A stretch of DNA of 64,000 nt, from the NCBI GenBank assembly GCA_013396995.1, contig VWZP01001727.1, forward strand, positions 1 to 64,000, given 5' to 3'. Made by a program: the position numbers and the translations under genes. This document shows, one piece after another, positions 13,011-24,920 of this stretch (positions are counted from its first letter, which is position 1; the number at the start of each line of letters is the position of its first letter). The notes below the pieces were generated by a model. The model was not told the DNA's origin, made no database searches, and was given only the letters and a program-made list of their open reading frames with translations. The DNA is from Dicaeum eximium (lineage: Eukaryota; Chordata; Aves; Passeriformes; Dicaeidae).

Positions 13011-13864
13011 GTATTTTTTCATAGTCAATTATTTAAAGACAAAAAAAACCACAAATCAAAACCAAAATAGGTTCATAGAGGTAAAATGAAAAGTACTACA
13101 AGTTTGGAAAAAAAAACTTTATAATGAGCAATTAAAAAGAAGGAGAAGTTAACTAGTGAAGAGATGAATAAAAGATGCAACAATATGACAAAAAATATAA
13201 TTAATGGAATGAGAGAGGTCAGCCAGGTGCACCTGTACAGCTCTTCAATGTTTTCAAAGATTTCATATCACACAATGCTCTCAATGATACAAGAAGGCAA
13301 CATATTTTAAAGTGGACAACATGACATATAGAATGAGCCTGAAGAAGTTACTGCAATAGTGTTTGAAATATATCCAGAGAATCCAGGACTTCATTTTATT
13401 AGTGGATGGCCAGTTGTGGTTGACCTTTCACTGTGGAGGCGCAGTCACCCACAGCAGCTCTCAATGGCCCATCAGCCGGTTATGGCTCTGGTATTGTCAC
13501 GGTACAAACACAGTGGGAGTGCACGTGAAAACTGTTCTGCAGAAGTGAACTAGCAAGGAATGAAACATCAAAGCTTTTACATACAGACACCGTGAAAGAA
13601 AAGTTATTTTATCACTATTATCTCAACAGGAAAGCAGGAAAAAACACAGTACAGATTTACAAGGTAAAATCAGAGCCCACACTTTCCACCCCATTTTCAC
13701 TATCCTGTAAGTCCCACATTCTCATTTAAGCTTTATGAATAAGAAATTCATTTTAAAAGGGGGTTTCTATTCGTTATTATTCTGTTCTCCCTGAAGAGGC
13801 ATAACCAAAGCCATAAGGGAAGCATCCTTTGTCAGATCAAGCATCAAACCTGGGGAGAATCCAG
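13011..13864. other. Unique non-coding DNA
   Basis: No gene is seen. AT-rich sequence up to about 13350 is followed by a mid-GC patch at 13400-13550, where two plus-strand frames of 61 and 64 codons overlap in different frames. This is chance-like, with no recognised domain. Confidence 0.5.
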
Positions 13865-14128
13865 GGCTAGTCACAGGACAAGAGGACACAGATTTTAGTT
13901 GCACCAGGGGAGGCTTAGGTTGGACATTAGGAAAAAATTCTTCACTGAAAGGGTGATTAAACATCGGAATGGGATGCCCAGGGAGGTGGTGGAATCACTG
14001 TCCCTGGAAATGTTTAACAAAGACTGGACATGGCACTGGTGTCTGGTTAACATGGTGATGTTGGCCTGTACATTGGACTTGATGAGCTCAGAGGTCTTTC
14101 CCAACCAAATTGATTCTGGTATCCAGTG
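13865..14128 (+). mobile_element. CR1 LINE, 5'-truncated 3' end
   Basis: Characteristic CR1 phrases occur in order on the plus strand: CACAGGACAAGAGGACAC, GTTGCACCAGGGGAGGCTTA, TTCTTCACTGAAAGGGTGAT, GGGATGCCCAGGGAGGTGGT, ATCACTGTCCCTGGAAATGT, TTGGACTTGATGAGCTCAGA and GGTCTTTCCCAACCAAATTG. It ends at TGATTCTGG, a decayed version of the usual short terminal repeats. About 260 bp remain of an element usually several kilobases long. The 76-codon frame at 13899-14129 is a remnant of, or shadow within, this element and is not a host gene. Confidence 0.93.
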
Positions 14129-15690
14129 ACTATTTTGAGGGTCAAAGTGACAGAATTGCTGAGTCCTATCCAAATAGAGTGGCTGCTGTGGAGTCCTGCT
14201 CAGAAAGGGTAAAGGCTTACCAAATGGGCAGAAGTGGCCACTGAGCCCCAAGAACACATGAGACGAAGAAACGGGGCCAGCCTGGGCAATTGAGTGCTTA
14301 AATAGAAAGCAGGAGTCAAACTTGGCAGATCTGGCCAACAAGGTCACATGTCAGAAGCCAGACATGTAAGTGAAGATGAACTTCCTAGGAACAGGAGTGT
14401 CACGGAACCGTGGCAGACACTGACCCTGGAAAACCCAAGACAACTTCTGGTGGATCACATTGTGTGTAGCTGCTGGATGGTGAGCAGGCATTGTACGCAG
14501 CCCTGCACGCAAGAAAGTCTCCTATGCAACTAACTCATCCTTTCCCAAGGAGCACCCACAATTTTACCCTGCCTACCACCCCACCAAAGCACTGCAGGAC
14601 AAAAGAAATGCAAGACCTTCATATTAGGCAGAGAAAACAGTGACTGTTAGTAAAACTTCACACAAATAAATAAAAGTAGAGAAAAGCAAGTCTACCTGTC
14701 ACTACCTATTCTCTAATTCTTCCCCAGAGGCTTACATCTTACCACTTCTGTGACTACCGTGCCCTAAAGGCCTCTGTGCTGCAACTACAGTTCTGGCTTT
14801 TTTAACAGATTCCTGCCCTTCATCACACCTATTACCACATTACATCCTCTTACTGCTACTCTAAGCACCTTCTGTTCACAGCATTGATAATGGGTGATTT
14901 CATAAGAAGGGCAAAATAAAGCAGCCGTGCTTAGTCTGGAGCACTCAAATTTACTGACTGTAAACTATGCTCATACTGTTGGTACTACTTCAAAGTGTTT
15001 GGCACTGCCAGCAGCCCAAGAGGCTGAAAACCAAGCCTGATTGAGATGTGAAACTTCAGCTTCCTTTTCCTCCTGTGCAAGCTGTAAGTATCCTGCAGGT
15101 CACAAAAGACACCTGAAATGTCAACCCATTAATTTTCTAGGTTTAAGCTCTTGAATGCTCCATCTCAGCTGGTTGGCATAGAGCATTAGGAGGCCACAAG
15201 ACATGCTTCAACACTTGACAAGGAAAGCAGCATAGGCCCCAGGCTGCACAGGCATGGAGACCTGTGGAGCCCTGCCTAGCCCAGGCACCCTTTCAGCAGA
15301 GCCTCCTTGCTGAGAGCTGCATCGCTTGGCCAGACACAATTTAGCCCAAACCTCAGTGTACTGGGCAGGCAGGATAGGCAAGGGCTGCCTGGATCATCAA
15401 GTCTACTCTCCCATCACCAGGCAGCCATACCATACATACCTTTTCCTATCAACCACATCTTAAAACTACTTGAGTAGGTAGAACAAAGCAAGATACAGTA
15501 CTGCAATTAGACTGAAATCATTGCATCTAAAATTGAGAAATGCTTTTAACCTGTGCTACTAACAGGACAACTGAATTTGCTTTTGGAAAAAAAAAAAAAG
15601 TAAAAACTTTGAGAAGCTGTTCAACTCAAGTACAGATAAGCAGTAAGGTATAGTACAGCTTCACTCCAAACACAAAGACCAGGTGATTTC
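14129..15690. other. Unique non-coding DNA
   Basis: No gene is seen. A modestly GC-richer patch spans 15000-15430. Open frames are at most 61 codons, apart from the 150-codon minus-strand frame 13895-14347, part of which is the antisense of the CR1 fragment. An A-run lies near 15586-15598. Confidence 0.5.
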
Positions 15691-15739
15691 AATCACTGAC
15701 TCCTAGATAAAATATTCAAACAAATGAAGTGACAAATAA

Positions 15740-16050
15740 GATTGAGAGTCTTTTGCCATCTGATAAGTGTGTCATGCATGGTTACTGAGGGCATTATTAA
15801 CACACACCATACAGCCAGTGATGAAGATTTGAAGGTTCTATACACAATATCAACAATATGAGTTAGTAAACCTTTTCATAGGAGAGTCATTAAAGGCATT
15901 GCCTGTGGATTTTTTACAATGATAATATTTTATGTGATGAATATGGAGGGTGAAAGGGTTTTGCCAAATCAGCTCCTAGTTGTATCAAATCACATACAAC
16001 AAAAACATCTATCAGGACAATGGCATCTGCTACCATGGGATTTTTACTAC
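15740..16050. promoter_or_regulatory. Candidate conserved non-coding element
   Basis: The sequence is balanced and high-complexity, with recurrent transcription-factor-like cores: CTGATAAG (GATA type, near 15760), GGCATTATTAACAC, ACAATGATAATATT and CAAATCACATAC. There are no repeats and no open frames. It looks like a tissue enhancer, but no conservation data were available and the boundaries are approximate. Confidence 0.22.
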
Positions 16051-16059
16051 ACAAACCAT

Positions 16060-19000
16060 TTCAGGTCAGAATTACAGAAATTTTGACTGAGAGAAAAAAT
16101 TTACATCCTAGCTTCTGGATTTGTTCTAAAAGTAAGGTGGCAAGAACTATACAAATAAGGAAATAGGCCTGAAACAGATATCGGTAAAGTCACAAGCATT
16201 CTCAGTTGTGCTCATCACCAAAAAAAAAATAAAAACAGAGTTCAAAGGCTCTGCCCAAACTGTTTAAACAATCTATGCATTGTATTGCATTGCTAGTGGT
16301 AAATATCCACTGGCTGACATTTAAGAGACTTGGATGGCCAAGAGTGATTATTCTTAAAATAATGACTCAAAAATCATTTAGATAAATGTTTATATTTCTA
16401 TATTTCTGATCAAAAACTTAGGATGCAACTGAAAATACACGGCAGAGCAGATTTACCCTACAAAAACTTATACTAGGAAGCAGTTGCAATCATTTTGAGG
16501 AGAGATGTTGAAAGAGGAAAAACAAAGAGCAATATAGGCAGTAATTGCTAATGTTAGTTCCATTCAGACAGTATTATCTTTTACCAGCAGACTGCCTGTA
16601 ACACTCCCAGTAATGACTTGGTAAGCACGGCAACAAGCAGCATCTTTTCCAACTTGGTTCTTAGTTAAAGAATATCCCTTCCTATATGCTACATCACTTA
16701 TTTTGTTCATACGCTGCCAAGTGTGCTGAGGAATTCAGCATCTGTTACGTATCTTTTCCCTATTTAGGGTAAACAGTATGTATTTATCAAGAACCCGTCT
16801 CTGTTGATTAACCACCCTGTTTCTCCCTGCCTTCCCCATTTGCAATTCTCTTCCATAAAATTTCTGCCTGGACTAAGTCTTTGCCTGCACACACCATATG
16901 GCACACTGATATAAATGAGACGAGACTAAGTTAATTGATTGTATTAGACCCCATGAAACAGATTTTAGGTTCAATGATGAGCATTTCTTCACCTATGCAG
17001 AACACAGAGGTGTCACCCGAGCCATGGAGCAACTTGCACACACAAGTTATTTGTGCACAGAAGAGAGGAATACTTCCTTCCATAAACTGGAGATGAAAGA
17101 AGAGCAGTCTTTCTATGCATATTTGCTTTATGAAACTCTGTTTGTCTCCCTGAAGTTTACATATCTAAGAACTGACACAGCCGTATCTAGAGCTCAAAAG
17201 ATATGTGAAGACCTTTACATCAAGCAAAGCAATGAAAATCCTAAGAGTCCAGAATCACATTGCAGTAGCTTTACTCACAGAGAAATTAGAACCAGGCTGA
17301 GAGACACAGCAAACAAGTGACTTTCTCTGCTTTTTCTGCTGTTTTTTTTTTTTTTTAATTACTTCATTCTGGGATGTAGAGATACACACAAGTCCCATAA
17401 GCATCTCTCATGTAGCTTTACTATCTGTTATGTCTAGCCCCCTGCCAAAATTTTTTGCATCACCTGTGATGAAATCCAAGGAAAAGAAAATCTGTCACTT
17501 TAATACAGCTTCCAAATCACACATAACAAGGTATTTTAGAAGAGAAGATTTTATATCTATTCAAAGAAAGGAGCAAATATGAAGCATTTTTCTAGACAAC
17601 GAAAAAAAAAATCATAAAAAGAACCTTAATATGCAGTAAAAAAAAAAAAAAAAGAGCTGCTGTTGAGCACGGACATAAATCAGATGCTGGTATGCTCCCT
17701 GCTGCTTATGTGTGGTGTTGCTCATCACTACCATAAATTTACACATGGGGAAAAAAGTTCTTATTTAAAAAAAAAATTAGGGTGCAACTGATTTCAATGC
17801 AAATTCAGGAACATAAACAATGATATTCGCAAACAAATATTTTCTACCGAGGTCACCGAGCAAGCAGGAATTTTCAAAGAGCATGACAAAATCCACTACA
17901 TAAGAAAACATCCGTTTCAATGATTTGTTAACTTCTAATAATTCATACAGTAGGTACAGGAGTTTTCAATTTTTGTTTCTAGAATACTAAGTATATTAGT
18001 TGTACATTCATGGTTTTTTTACTGAAACTTCGCAAGACCTGTCACTATGTCATTGTGCATTATTTTTATTCTCAAAATGTAAGGATTTCCAGATAGAAAC
18101 ATCTTCACTTTCCAAATATTTCCAGAGCTCTTTGTACTAAACCTTGCAAAGTAGTTAATCTCTGATATTTTTTCCTTTCCCCTCTCTTGCCAGTACAAGA
18201 AGAACCACAAGAGATACGGGTTGCAACTCCATAGTAAAAGTTGGCTCTGCATCAGCGAGTCCCTTGGTGTGTACAAGGCTCATGGCTCCAAGAGCTCACT
18301 ACAGCCCCTGGAAGGGCCAGGGGAGTCCCAGAACCCAGCCCAAGAATCAAGTCTTCCCAGGGACAGTCTCCCAAGTTAGACTGGGGCATCTGTCCCCTTT
18401 AAAAGGCAAGCAAACTTTTCACTACAGCCTTTCCTAGATGAAGCAGGTCATTACAGAGCAGGGAGCACTCATGGATGCTCCAGAGAAAAGTGGTTTGCTG
18501 TTGGATCAGTTTTTTTCTCAGCAAGAAGGGTTAAGGCTCTGTCATCCAGAAAATCAGAACAAATAACGTGGCAATCCTGCTCCAAGGGAGCAGGGGAAGA
18601 TTCAAAACAAGGGAAATAAATGCAGTTTGCAATGTCAAGTCATTACCAAGAGAAAGATTGTGGGGTAAAGTGCTGCCTGGGCACGCAAGCTTGGGACTGC
18701 CAGGCAAGACAGGGTCTCCTTACTGGGTGCAGGGAAGGGCTGTGCACACACTCCAGGCAAACAGCATCACATCAAAGGCACACCTGACTCCACCAGCCAT
18801 TTTCCTGCCTAATGGGAATAACCTGGACGACCCCAAATACTGCCTAACAGCTTGGATCAAAGAGGACAAAGAAATATTTGCTATACTCCTGCAGAATTGG
18901 AGTTTGCGCTACAACAAAGATAAAAGAGTACTTGTTTGTCCTCATTACATGAAGCTTTTTCAACAAAATAATTAATTGTAGCATAACAGAAAGCATCACT

Positions 19001-19080
19001 GGATAAGAATTTTTACAGCATATGTTGAAATCCAGCTACTGAGAATGAATTTGAAAGGCCATGTAGGAATATGGAAAAAA
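16060..19080. other. Unique non-coding DNA with homopolymer runs
   Basis: No gene is supported. Frames of 98 codons (17024-17320) and 135 codons (18568-18975) on the plus strand have no recognisable domain, and no splice or promoter context was recognised around them. A T15 run is at 17342-17356, an A17 run at 17638-17654, and a GC-rich inverted repeat at 18305-18323. Confidence 0.5.
18305..18323. repeat. GC-rich perfect inverted repeat (7-bp arms)
   Basis: CCCCTGG and CCAGGGG are separated by five bases (AAGGG). Neither a T-tract nor a gene end accompanies it, so there is no reason to call it a terminator. It is a small structure that can arise by chance. Confidence 0.7.
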
Positions 19081-19089
19081 GATGAGGCT

Positions 19090-19480
19090 TTTTTTAGAAC
19101 ATTATTTTTTTAATATTTTCTACCCTCTTAAAAGCATAACCATCAAAGCAAATGAAAGTTTAATAAGTAAAAAAAAACATTTTAAATGAAAAACCATGAT
19201 TAACTTATTAAGATCCATTAAGTGTATAATTACAAGGATTCTATTACATTAAGATACCAATTTCTTTAAAGCCAGAAATAATACCTGCTGAAACTTTAAT
19301 TATTTAAATGAGAAGAGAAAAAGGCATGTTATCTTCTCTGACAAAGATTAAAATCAATTTAATTGCTTCTCTGCTGCATTGACACGATTCTTGCTGTGAG
19401 TCAAGCAACCAAAAAGGGAAATTAATACTGCAGCTGTTAATCAAGTGATATTTGTGTGCTTCATCTTATTATAGCAGGAG
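19090..19480. promoter_or_regulatory. Candidate conserved non-coding element, homeodomain-site rich
   Basis: Dense TAAT/ATTA cores occur here (TTTAATAAG, CCATGATTAACTTATTAAG, TATAATTAC, CTTTAATTATTTAAATG, CAATTTAATTGC, GAAATTAATACTG, TGTTAATCAAG), together with ACAAAGATTAAAA, which resembles a TCF/LEF site. Despite its AT richness it is not simple repeat. Such blocks are typical of deeply conserved enhancers near developmental transcription-factor genes. Conservation is inferred, not shown. Confidence 0.35.
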
Positions 19481-22139
19481 CAAGAATAACTTCTACTTTG
19501 GAGAGTTTGTCCACACTATATTTCATAGAATTTTTTTGCTTGAAAAAGCATCCTGAGTTGCAGGCATCTCCAGGTGACATGCAGCTTGAGAAAATTGTAT
19601 GTTACATTGTTTGATCCCCTCGTAAAAATTGTTCTTCCAAGAGTAATGTTTATTTCAAATTAAATTCACCCCCAGGTATCTGACTCGCTAGTATGAAATT
19701 ACCAAGTCACACCAAAAAGGGATAGAAATACAGCTGGAGGAGAAGGTTGCCTATGAATCATACTTCCAAGGAAGAAAGCAGGTCAAAGAAATCAACAATT
19801 TCAGTAAAATTAGAACATGCATTTGAAAACACGTAACAGCTGAGCACACAGCACAACCCGTGGCTTCTATCTGCTGATTTAAAAATGTTTATCCTTGCAG
19901 TGCCTTTGTTAAACCTCTGCACCAAGTGAATATTCAGCAACATCTACAGTCGACAAATTAATGTATCTGATTGTAAGAAAAATGGTATTGTGAGATATTT
20001 ATGAGTTCTGAAATACAAACCCGCGTGGTACCTCATCATCTCTTATCAGCCCTTGTTAACTTTACAGATGATGAGAAGCACCAGAATAACTGAGGTTGTC
20101 AAAACTAATAGATCTCAGAGGCTTGGCATCAGCACAGTTCAGTTCCATCTACAGTCCACTTTTGAGAAATTTTAACTCCTTCACATCTCTTCACTGAGCA
20201 GGAACCAATTCCATTACCTGGGCTGTTATTTACTGTTGGCAGCATCAGGCACTACCCTAGATATTTCAGGAAGAGCAGGCAGCACTTTTGGGGAAGAACT
20301 TGTTTTTAGTGGCAGAAAAATACCAAGCAGGTCAATTTAAATACAACCCAAAATACCATCTGGATCTTACTGGAAATTCTAGGATCTAGGAACAGCAAAA
20401 TAAAGGTAAATTTTTTGAGAAGGGCTTTTCTAGGATAGTATGGGTATATTTGCTAACAGAGTAGAATCATTTGTAACACTAATTCTTCACTTAATGCACT
20501 AGCAAGCAGTAAACAACTAGGTACAGAGTTAAATGGCTGTTTTCACACTGCAAAACTGGTTTGAGTTCTGTTTATTGCAAAGAGTCAGTGAACATGAGGA
20601 GCCAAATCTCTTTTCCTTCTATATTTCTTGGGCAGTTTCATTTTAACTTAGTACTTTAAACTGGGTATCTGGTCACTTCACAGCCCCTGCCATGGCTGAC
20701 TGTGCTGCTGTCAGACCACCAGCTTATATTCAGTTTGGCCAAGACTGGCTGTGATGGATCCCAGAGACTGGTTTTGAAGAAAGAAAAGCTTCAGTGAGTT
20801 TTGATACCAGACTGCAGAAACCAGCCTGGGTGTGGGTTGTGACACACTCCGAGAGCTCAGATGTTCTTGAAACTGAAAGCCAGGGAGCCCCATTTAGAAG
20901 GGATTTTGGCTCCATTTTCAGATCCTGCAGATAGGCTCCAGACTAGGTCTGCTTTTGAATGTTTATCTTCTGGTTCACTGGGGAAAAGAAAAAAAAAAAC
21001 GGAAAAAAAAAAAAAGCCTCTGGCTGTAAGACACTCCAGTTAACCACCCATCATTACTGACTCTATTTTATTTTTTCACAGCAAGTGATGGAGCTCCCTC
21101 CATCATCCTGGGATAACCTTGGGAAAACTCCCCTAGCAAGACACACAGACAGGAAATGTCACCAATACAAGAAGTGTGTTTGACCTGTGCACATCCTGCT
21201 GCCCCCCCCAGGCACCCACTCTGGAAAGAGACTGGAAACTTTCTGGACAGAATGTTTCTGTACACAATGCCAGGGAGGAAGGAAAACATCAGACAAGCCA
21301 CTAAGGATTCTCATGAACACAGCAGCAATTTGTGGCAAGTTTATTTACTGTCTCTCAAAAACTTGGTACATAGAAACCTGAAGTGGCAGTCTCCTGGAGG
21401 CTTTGCAAGCTCCCCAAGGAGCTGCAGAGCAAGTTGCAAGGCACCTATGCACTGAGCACTGATGGCTGCAGGGAATGCTGCAAATCCAGACAGCCTGGCG
21501 TACTGTGGAGCAGCACAGTGGGACCTTGGACAAGAGGCCAAGAAATTCAAGCTCCTATTCAGCAGGGGAACAAAGCCAAGGAGTCCAACAGCATCAGCAA
21601 AGAAGATTTTCCTCCCTGCTTTAGAACAGACTCAAAGGGAGAGGCTAGTGACACCAATAAGGACAGAACATGAGCAAGAGTCACTGCAACCATGCAGAAG
21701 AAAATAAATCTGTCATGGAGATGAGACAGCAATAACAGCAAGCTCTCACTGTGCTGGCAGGCACGGGCAGTTTCTGCACGTGCTCACGCACACACCCGCA
21801 GGCTCAGATGGGAGCCTCAGCTGAACACCACACTACCAGGGGCTCAGAACAAGCCACAGCATCAGAGTAAAACTTCTCACTCATCTGACACAGCAAACAA
21901 ATATATCCAATAACCATCATGTCCTCTGGGGTGTGCAGCGGAACAAAAAAAAAGAAAGAGGTTTAGAGAAGGAGATTGATAGAATGAGTCCAATCTTATT
22001 TTCCACAAAATGTGACACAGCAAGCTTCACTTGCTCTGATGCCTGTCAGAGGGTCTTTGTCGCCAAGAGACAGTCTGTCCATTTTCTAGGCAGAAGTGGG
22101 ATTGACTTCAGCAGTTGCTTCTCTTAAGAGTCCTAAATG
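19481..22139. other. Unique non-coding DNA, mid-GC block at 20.7-21.9 kb
   Basis: No gene is supported. Between 21068 and 21741 many frames of 60-99 codons overlap on both strands, a sign of reduced stop density rather than coding. Two A-runs occur at about 20989-21016 and a C8 run near 21202-21209. No recognised repeat is present. Confidence 0.5.
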
Positions 22140-22410
22140 TAATCCTGCGTGTCCAGGAATAAACAGACGTGTTCCATCTTGTTCGACAAGGATAACGTTG
22201 TGTTGCCTCTCTTCCTTCCCTCACATCTTGTCCATCCTACCTCCAGCTGGGGGACGCTGCAGGAATAAAAGAGTTCCTGGTGCATGCTGTGCAAGCCATA
22301 CGTTTGGCAGCAACTTTTTTCAATCCACGTGGTTACACCCCAGTCAGTCGGTACCATTACCATTTATATCGGTCTGTATGTGGCAAACCACCTTACCAGA
22401 CGGAGCAATT
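22140..22410. other. CpG-rich pocket, possible old LTR or regulatory element
   Basis: Ten CpGs fall in about 260 bp (among them TGCGTG, GACGTG, TTCGAC, AACGTT, GACGCT, CACGTGG, GTCGGTACC, ATCGGTC and GACGGAG). Two AATAAA hexamers lie at 22158-22163 and 22264-22269, each following a GG dinucleotide. Open frames on both strands (106 and 76 codons) have no recognised domain. Two AATAAA signals in a CpG-retaining context suggest a remnant LTR or a former transcript end, but I cannot match it to a family and see no terminal repeat or target duplication. Confidence 0.3.
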
Positions 22411-24860
22411 CATTAGAAATACCCCCCCCAAAAAAAAAATCTCTAAGAAAACAGCTGAGAGACACAAAACTTAAGGTAACTTAGTAATATCCTTTGTCGT
22501 AAAACTTCAAAGCAAAGTGCCCCGAACTGTTGGGTGCACACAATTCAGCACTTCCCAGACAGTCTGGTACTTAGCTTTGGAAGTGCTGCGTAACCAGAAG
22601 CTGTGTAGCACTCTTCCCATGGCCCAGGTGTGCAGGAGCAGAGGAGGGATACAAAAGAGGAGGATATTTACAGGGCAGGGAGATCTGGTGGGAGGGACAG
22701 AACAGCATAAAAGCCTCCTGGCTCTAGGGTACTCATTGAATCTGCCACTAGGGGATAACATCTAAGCATCTTGGTGTACCTTCAGCAGCTTGCACAAAAC
22801 GGGCTTGGAACAGATTCAGTTCACAGCACTGCCTTCCCAAAAAGCTATCCCTTGGGCCCCAGAGAGCACTGCATCTGGAGTGCCCTCACCAGCTGTAACA
22901 CAGCAGCACACAGACAAAAGGCACAACACGAGAAGGACTGCATGATGCTGTGGCCCAGCCAACACTGTCCTTAAGCCACAAACCCCTTGGAAGTACTTAG
23001 TACTTCATACTGCTTAGGTCCAAGGCAGACCCAAAGGTATTTAAAGAGTCTGGAGAGAAAGAGAGATGAGAAAAACACATCTATCATTGCAAGAGCTGGC
23101 AGTACTCCTCTTTTGGGGAAATCTACCAAGCAAACACAGTTTTTGTTATTGATTTCAAATGAAAGACAACAAAAAGCAGATTCAAGCCTTTCTTCTGGAC
23201 ATAAAAATGTTTTCAGCCTGTATTCTATACATTATTGTGAAGGCTCTTTCAGAAGCCATTTTGCTTTTTCCAAGTACTTCACTTCCACAAATAGCAGACA
23301 AATATAGCTTGTTGTTATTAGATATTAGCCTTAAATCCTCCCACTCCTCTCAACAACACCAATTCCAATTAGATTTTTGTATTTCTTTCAGCTCTTTGTA
23401 GAGATGAAATGGTCTCTAACCCCTTGGCATGGTGCCAAGATGAATATTTGCAACAACTGTAATACACCACAGCCTAAATCCCACTCCTGCTAGAAGTTGA
23501 GGTGTTTTGCAGTAGAGGCAGGGAGGTGCTATATAAAAGGAAGTAAAACTTGCCTTGATTTTTCTTGTGAGCATAATTTCACAGAATAAAAGTGGGTCAG
23601 AATCAAAGGAGCTTTTTTGATTATTAGATAATTATTATTTTATATTATTGATTCTATTTTAAACAATAAAATATAAAATGATACTATTTATATTATTAGA
23701 TAATAATTATTACTATTAAATTATTAGAGAGCACATCGATCTTCTGGTATGGAGAGAGCCTGATCTGTGATGGAAAATGTTTGAGAGAACTCTTGCTCTG
23801 GTGTGCTGAGAATGGAGTCACATTTCTCTATATGTCAGCAGAGAACACCAAGGATCCGTGTGAAACATTTGCTTTTTCTGGACACTATCAGCGTGAACAA
23901 AAGGAGAGATAAAGTGCTTCATAACCAATATTTTGGCCTCAACGTTCTTTTTCGCAGCCAACAGCATTTCATAAAATCAGAAATAGTAAAAACAGATTTC
24001 TGGTACCTTACAGTGTGCCAGGAAGCTAAAGGACATCAGAAGCTTATCAGGTTTCCAGCATCTCGAGCTTTCTTCAGTCATGCGTTCATCTTCCTTTCCT
24101 CATGACTTCTTTCAACACCGATAATTTGCAAAAGGCTTGCAGAAACAGGAAGGAGGGAGGGAGGGAGCAAAAGGTGTCCCCACATCTCTCACCATCAGTA
24201 GTTTTTATGTTTTGACAGTATGGAAACGTAACTAAGAGCATAGCATACATCACTCTCCGACAGTCATCATCAGGGACACCAGAAGAACACAGAGGGGACG
24301 CTCTGAAGATTAGTGGTGCAATTTAGGGACTGGGAGCTGGGAAGCCACACACACTTTAGATGTCTGACAAGATTCTGCACTAGTGGTTCTACAAGGATGC
24401 TTGAAATGATTAATTCATGCTTTACTGCTGTATCACTACATCTGCAGCAAGTTAACCTCTCTGCCTCAGTTTTAATTTCTGCAAATTACCGACTATAATT
24501 ACGGGATAGGGATTAATTAATATTTTAAAGGGACCTAAGGCTTGAAAAGGCACAAAATTATCACCAGGTATTGAGGAGGGGGGAAAAAAAACATTTTCTA
24601 TGATGCCCATGAAACTGTAATTCAATACTTCATGAAAAGAATGCACCCAGTTTTGTATATGAGGCATGCTGAAATAAAAGGAAAGAAGAAAATAGAGGTC
24701 TTTAAAGATAAATAGCAATTGTGAAAAGTATATAGCTTGCTCAGAGCCCTATAAATGCTATGGATTTATAAAAAGAACAACAATAATATTATTTTAACTC
24801 CTGACCACCCTTAGATATGGCTCCACAAACAGGTTCCACCTGGGAGGTTAAGTGTGAATT
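22411..24860. other. Unique non-coding DNA
   Basis: No gene is supported; frames of 80-106 codons (22507-24105) overlap in different frames without domains. A C8/A9 junction lies at about 22423-22439, the AT-rich repeat below at 23621-23727, and a purine tract of GGGA repeats at about 24150-24168. Confidence 0.5.
23621..23727. repeat. AT-only degenerate repeat with internal inverted repeat
   Basis: More than 100 bp is almost purely A/T. TTATTAGATAATTATTA at 23621 recurs in altered form (TTATTAGATAATAATTATTA) from about 23693. Between them, TATTTTA and TAAAATA form a perfect 7-bp inverted repeat with loop AACAA. It is probably a decayed minisatellite or an AT-rich matrix-type sequence. Confidence 0.7.
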
Positions 24861-24868
24861 TACAACAC

Positions 24869-24920
24869 ATTTACTACTCTACAGTAAATACCCACATGTA
24901 TGCTTTTACTGTCCAGTAAA
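24869..24920. repeat. Cluster of inverted TTTACTG/CAGTAAA motifs
   Basis: Two adjacent hairpins share the same core. ATTTACT (24869-24875) pairs with AGTAAAT (24883-24889). TTTACTG (24905-24911) pairs with CAGTAAA (24914-24920), with a two-base spacer. Four copies of one heptamer in alternating orientation within 52 bp are unlikely to be wholly accidental. Confidence 0.65.

Noticed and set aside
13895..14347. 150-codon minus-strand frame
   Set aside because: Largely the antisense of the CR1 fragment at 13865-14128.
20069..20095. C/D-box snoRNA (GATGATGAG ... CTGA)
   Set aside because: The boxes are only about 20 bases apart with no terminal stem; too short for a snoRNA.
22742..22757. CTCF-like site GCCACTAGGGG
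   Set aside because: The second half of the motif (GGC) is not matched; too weak to list.
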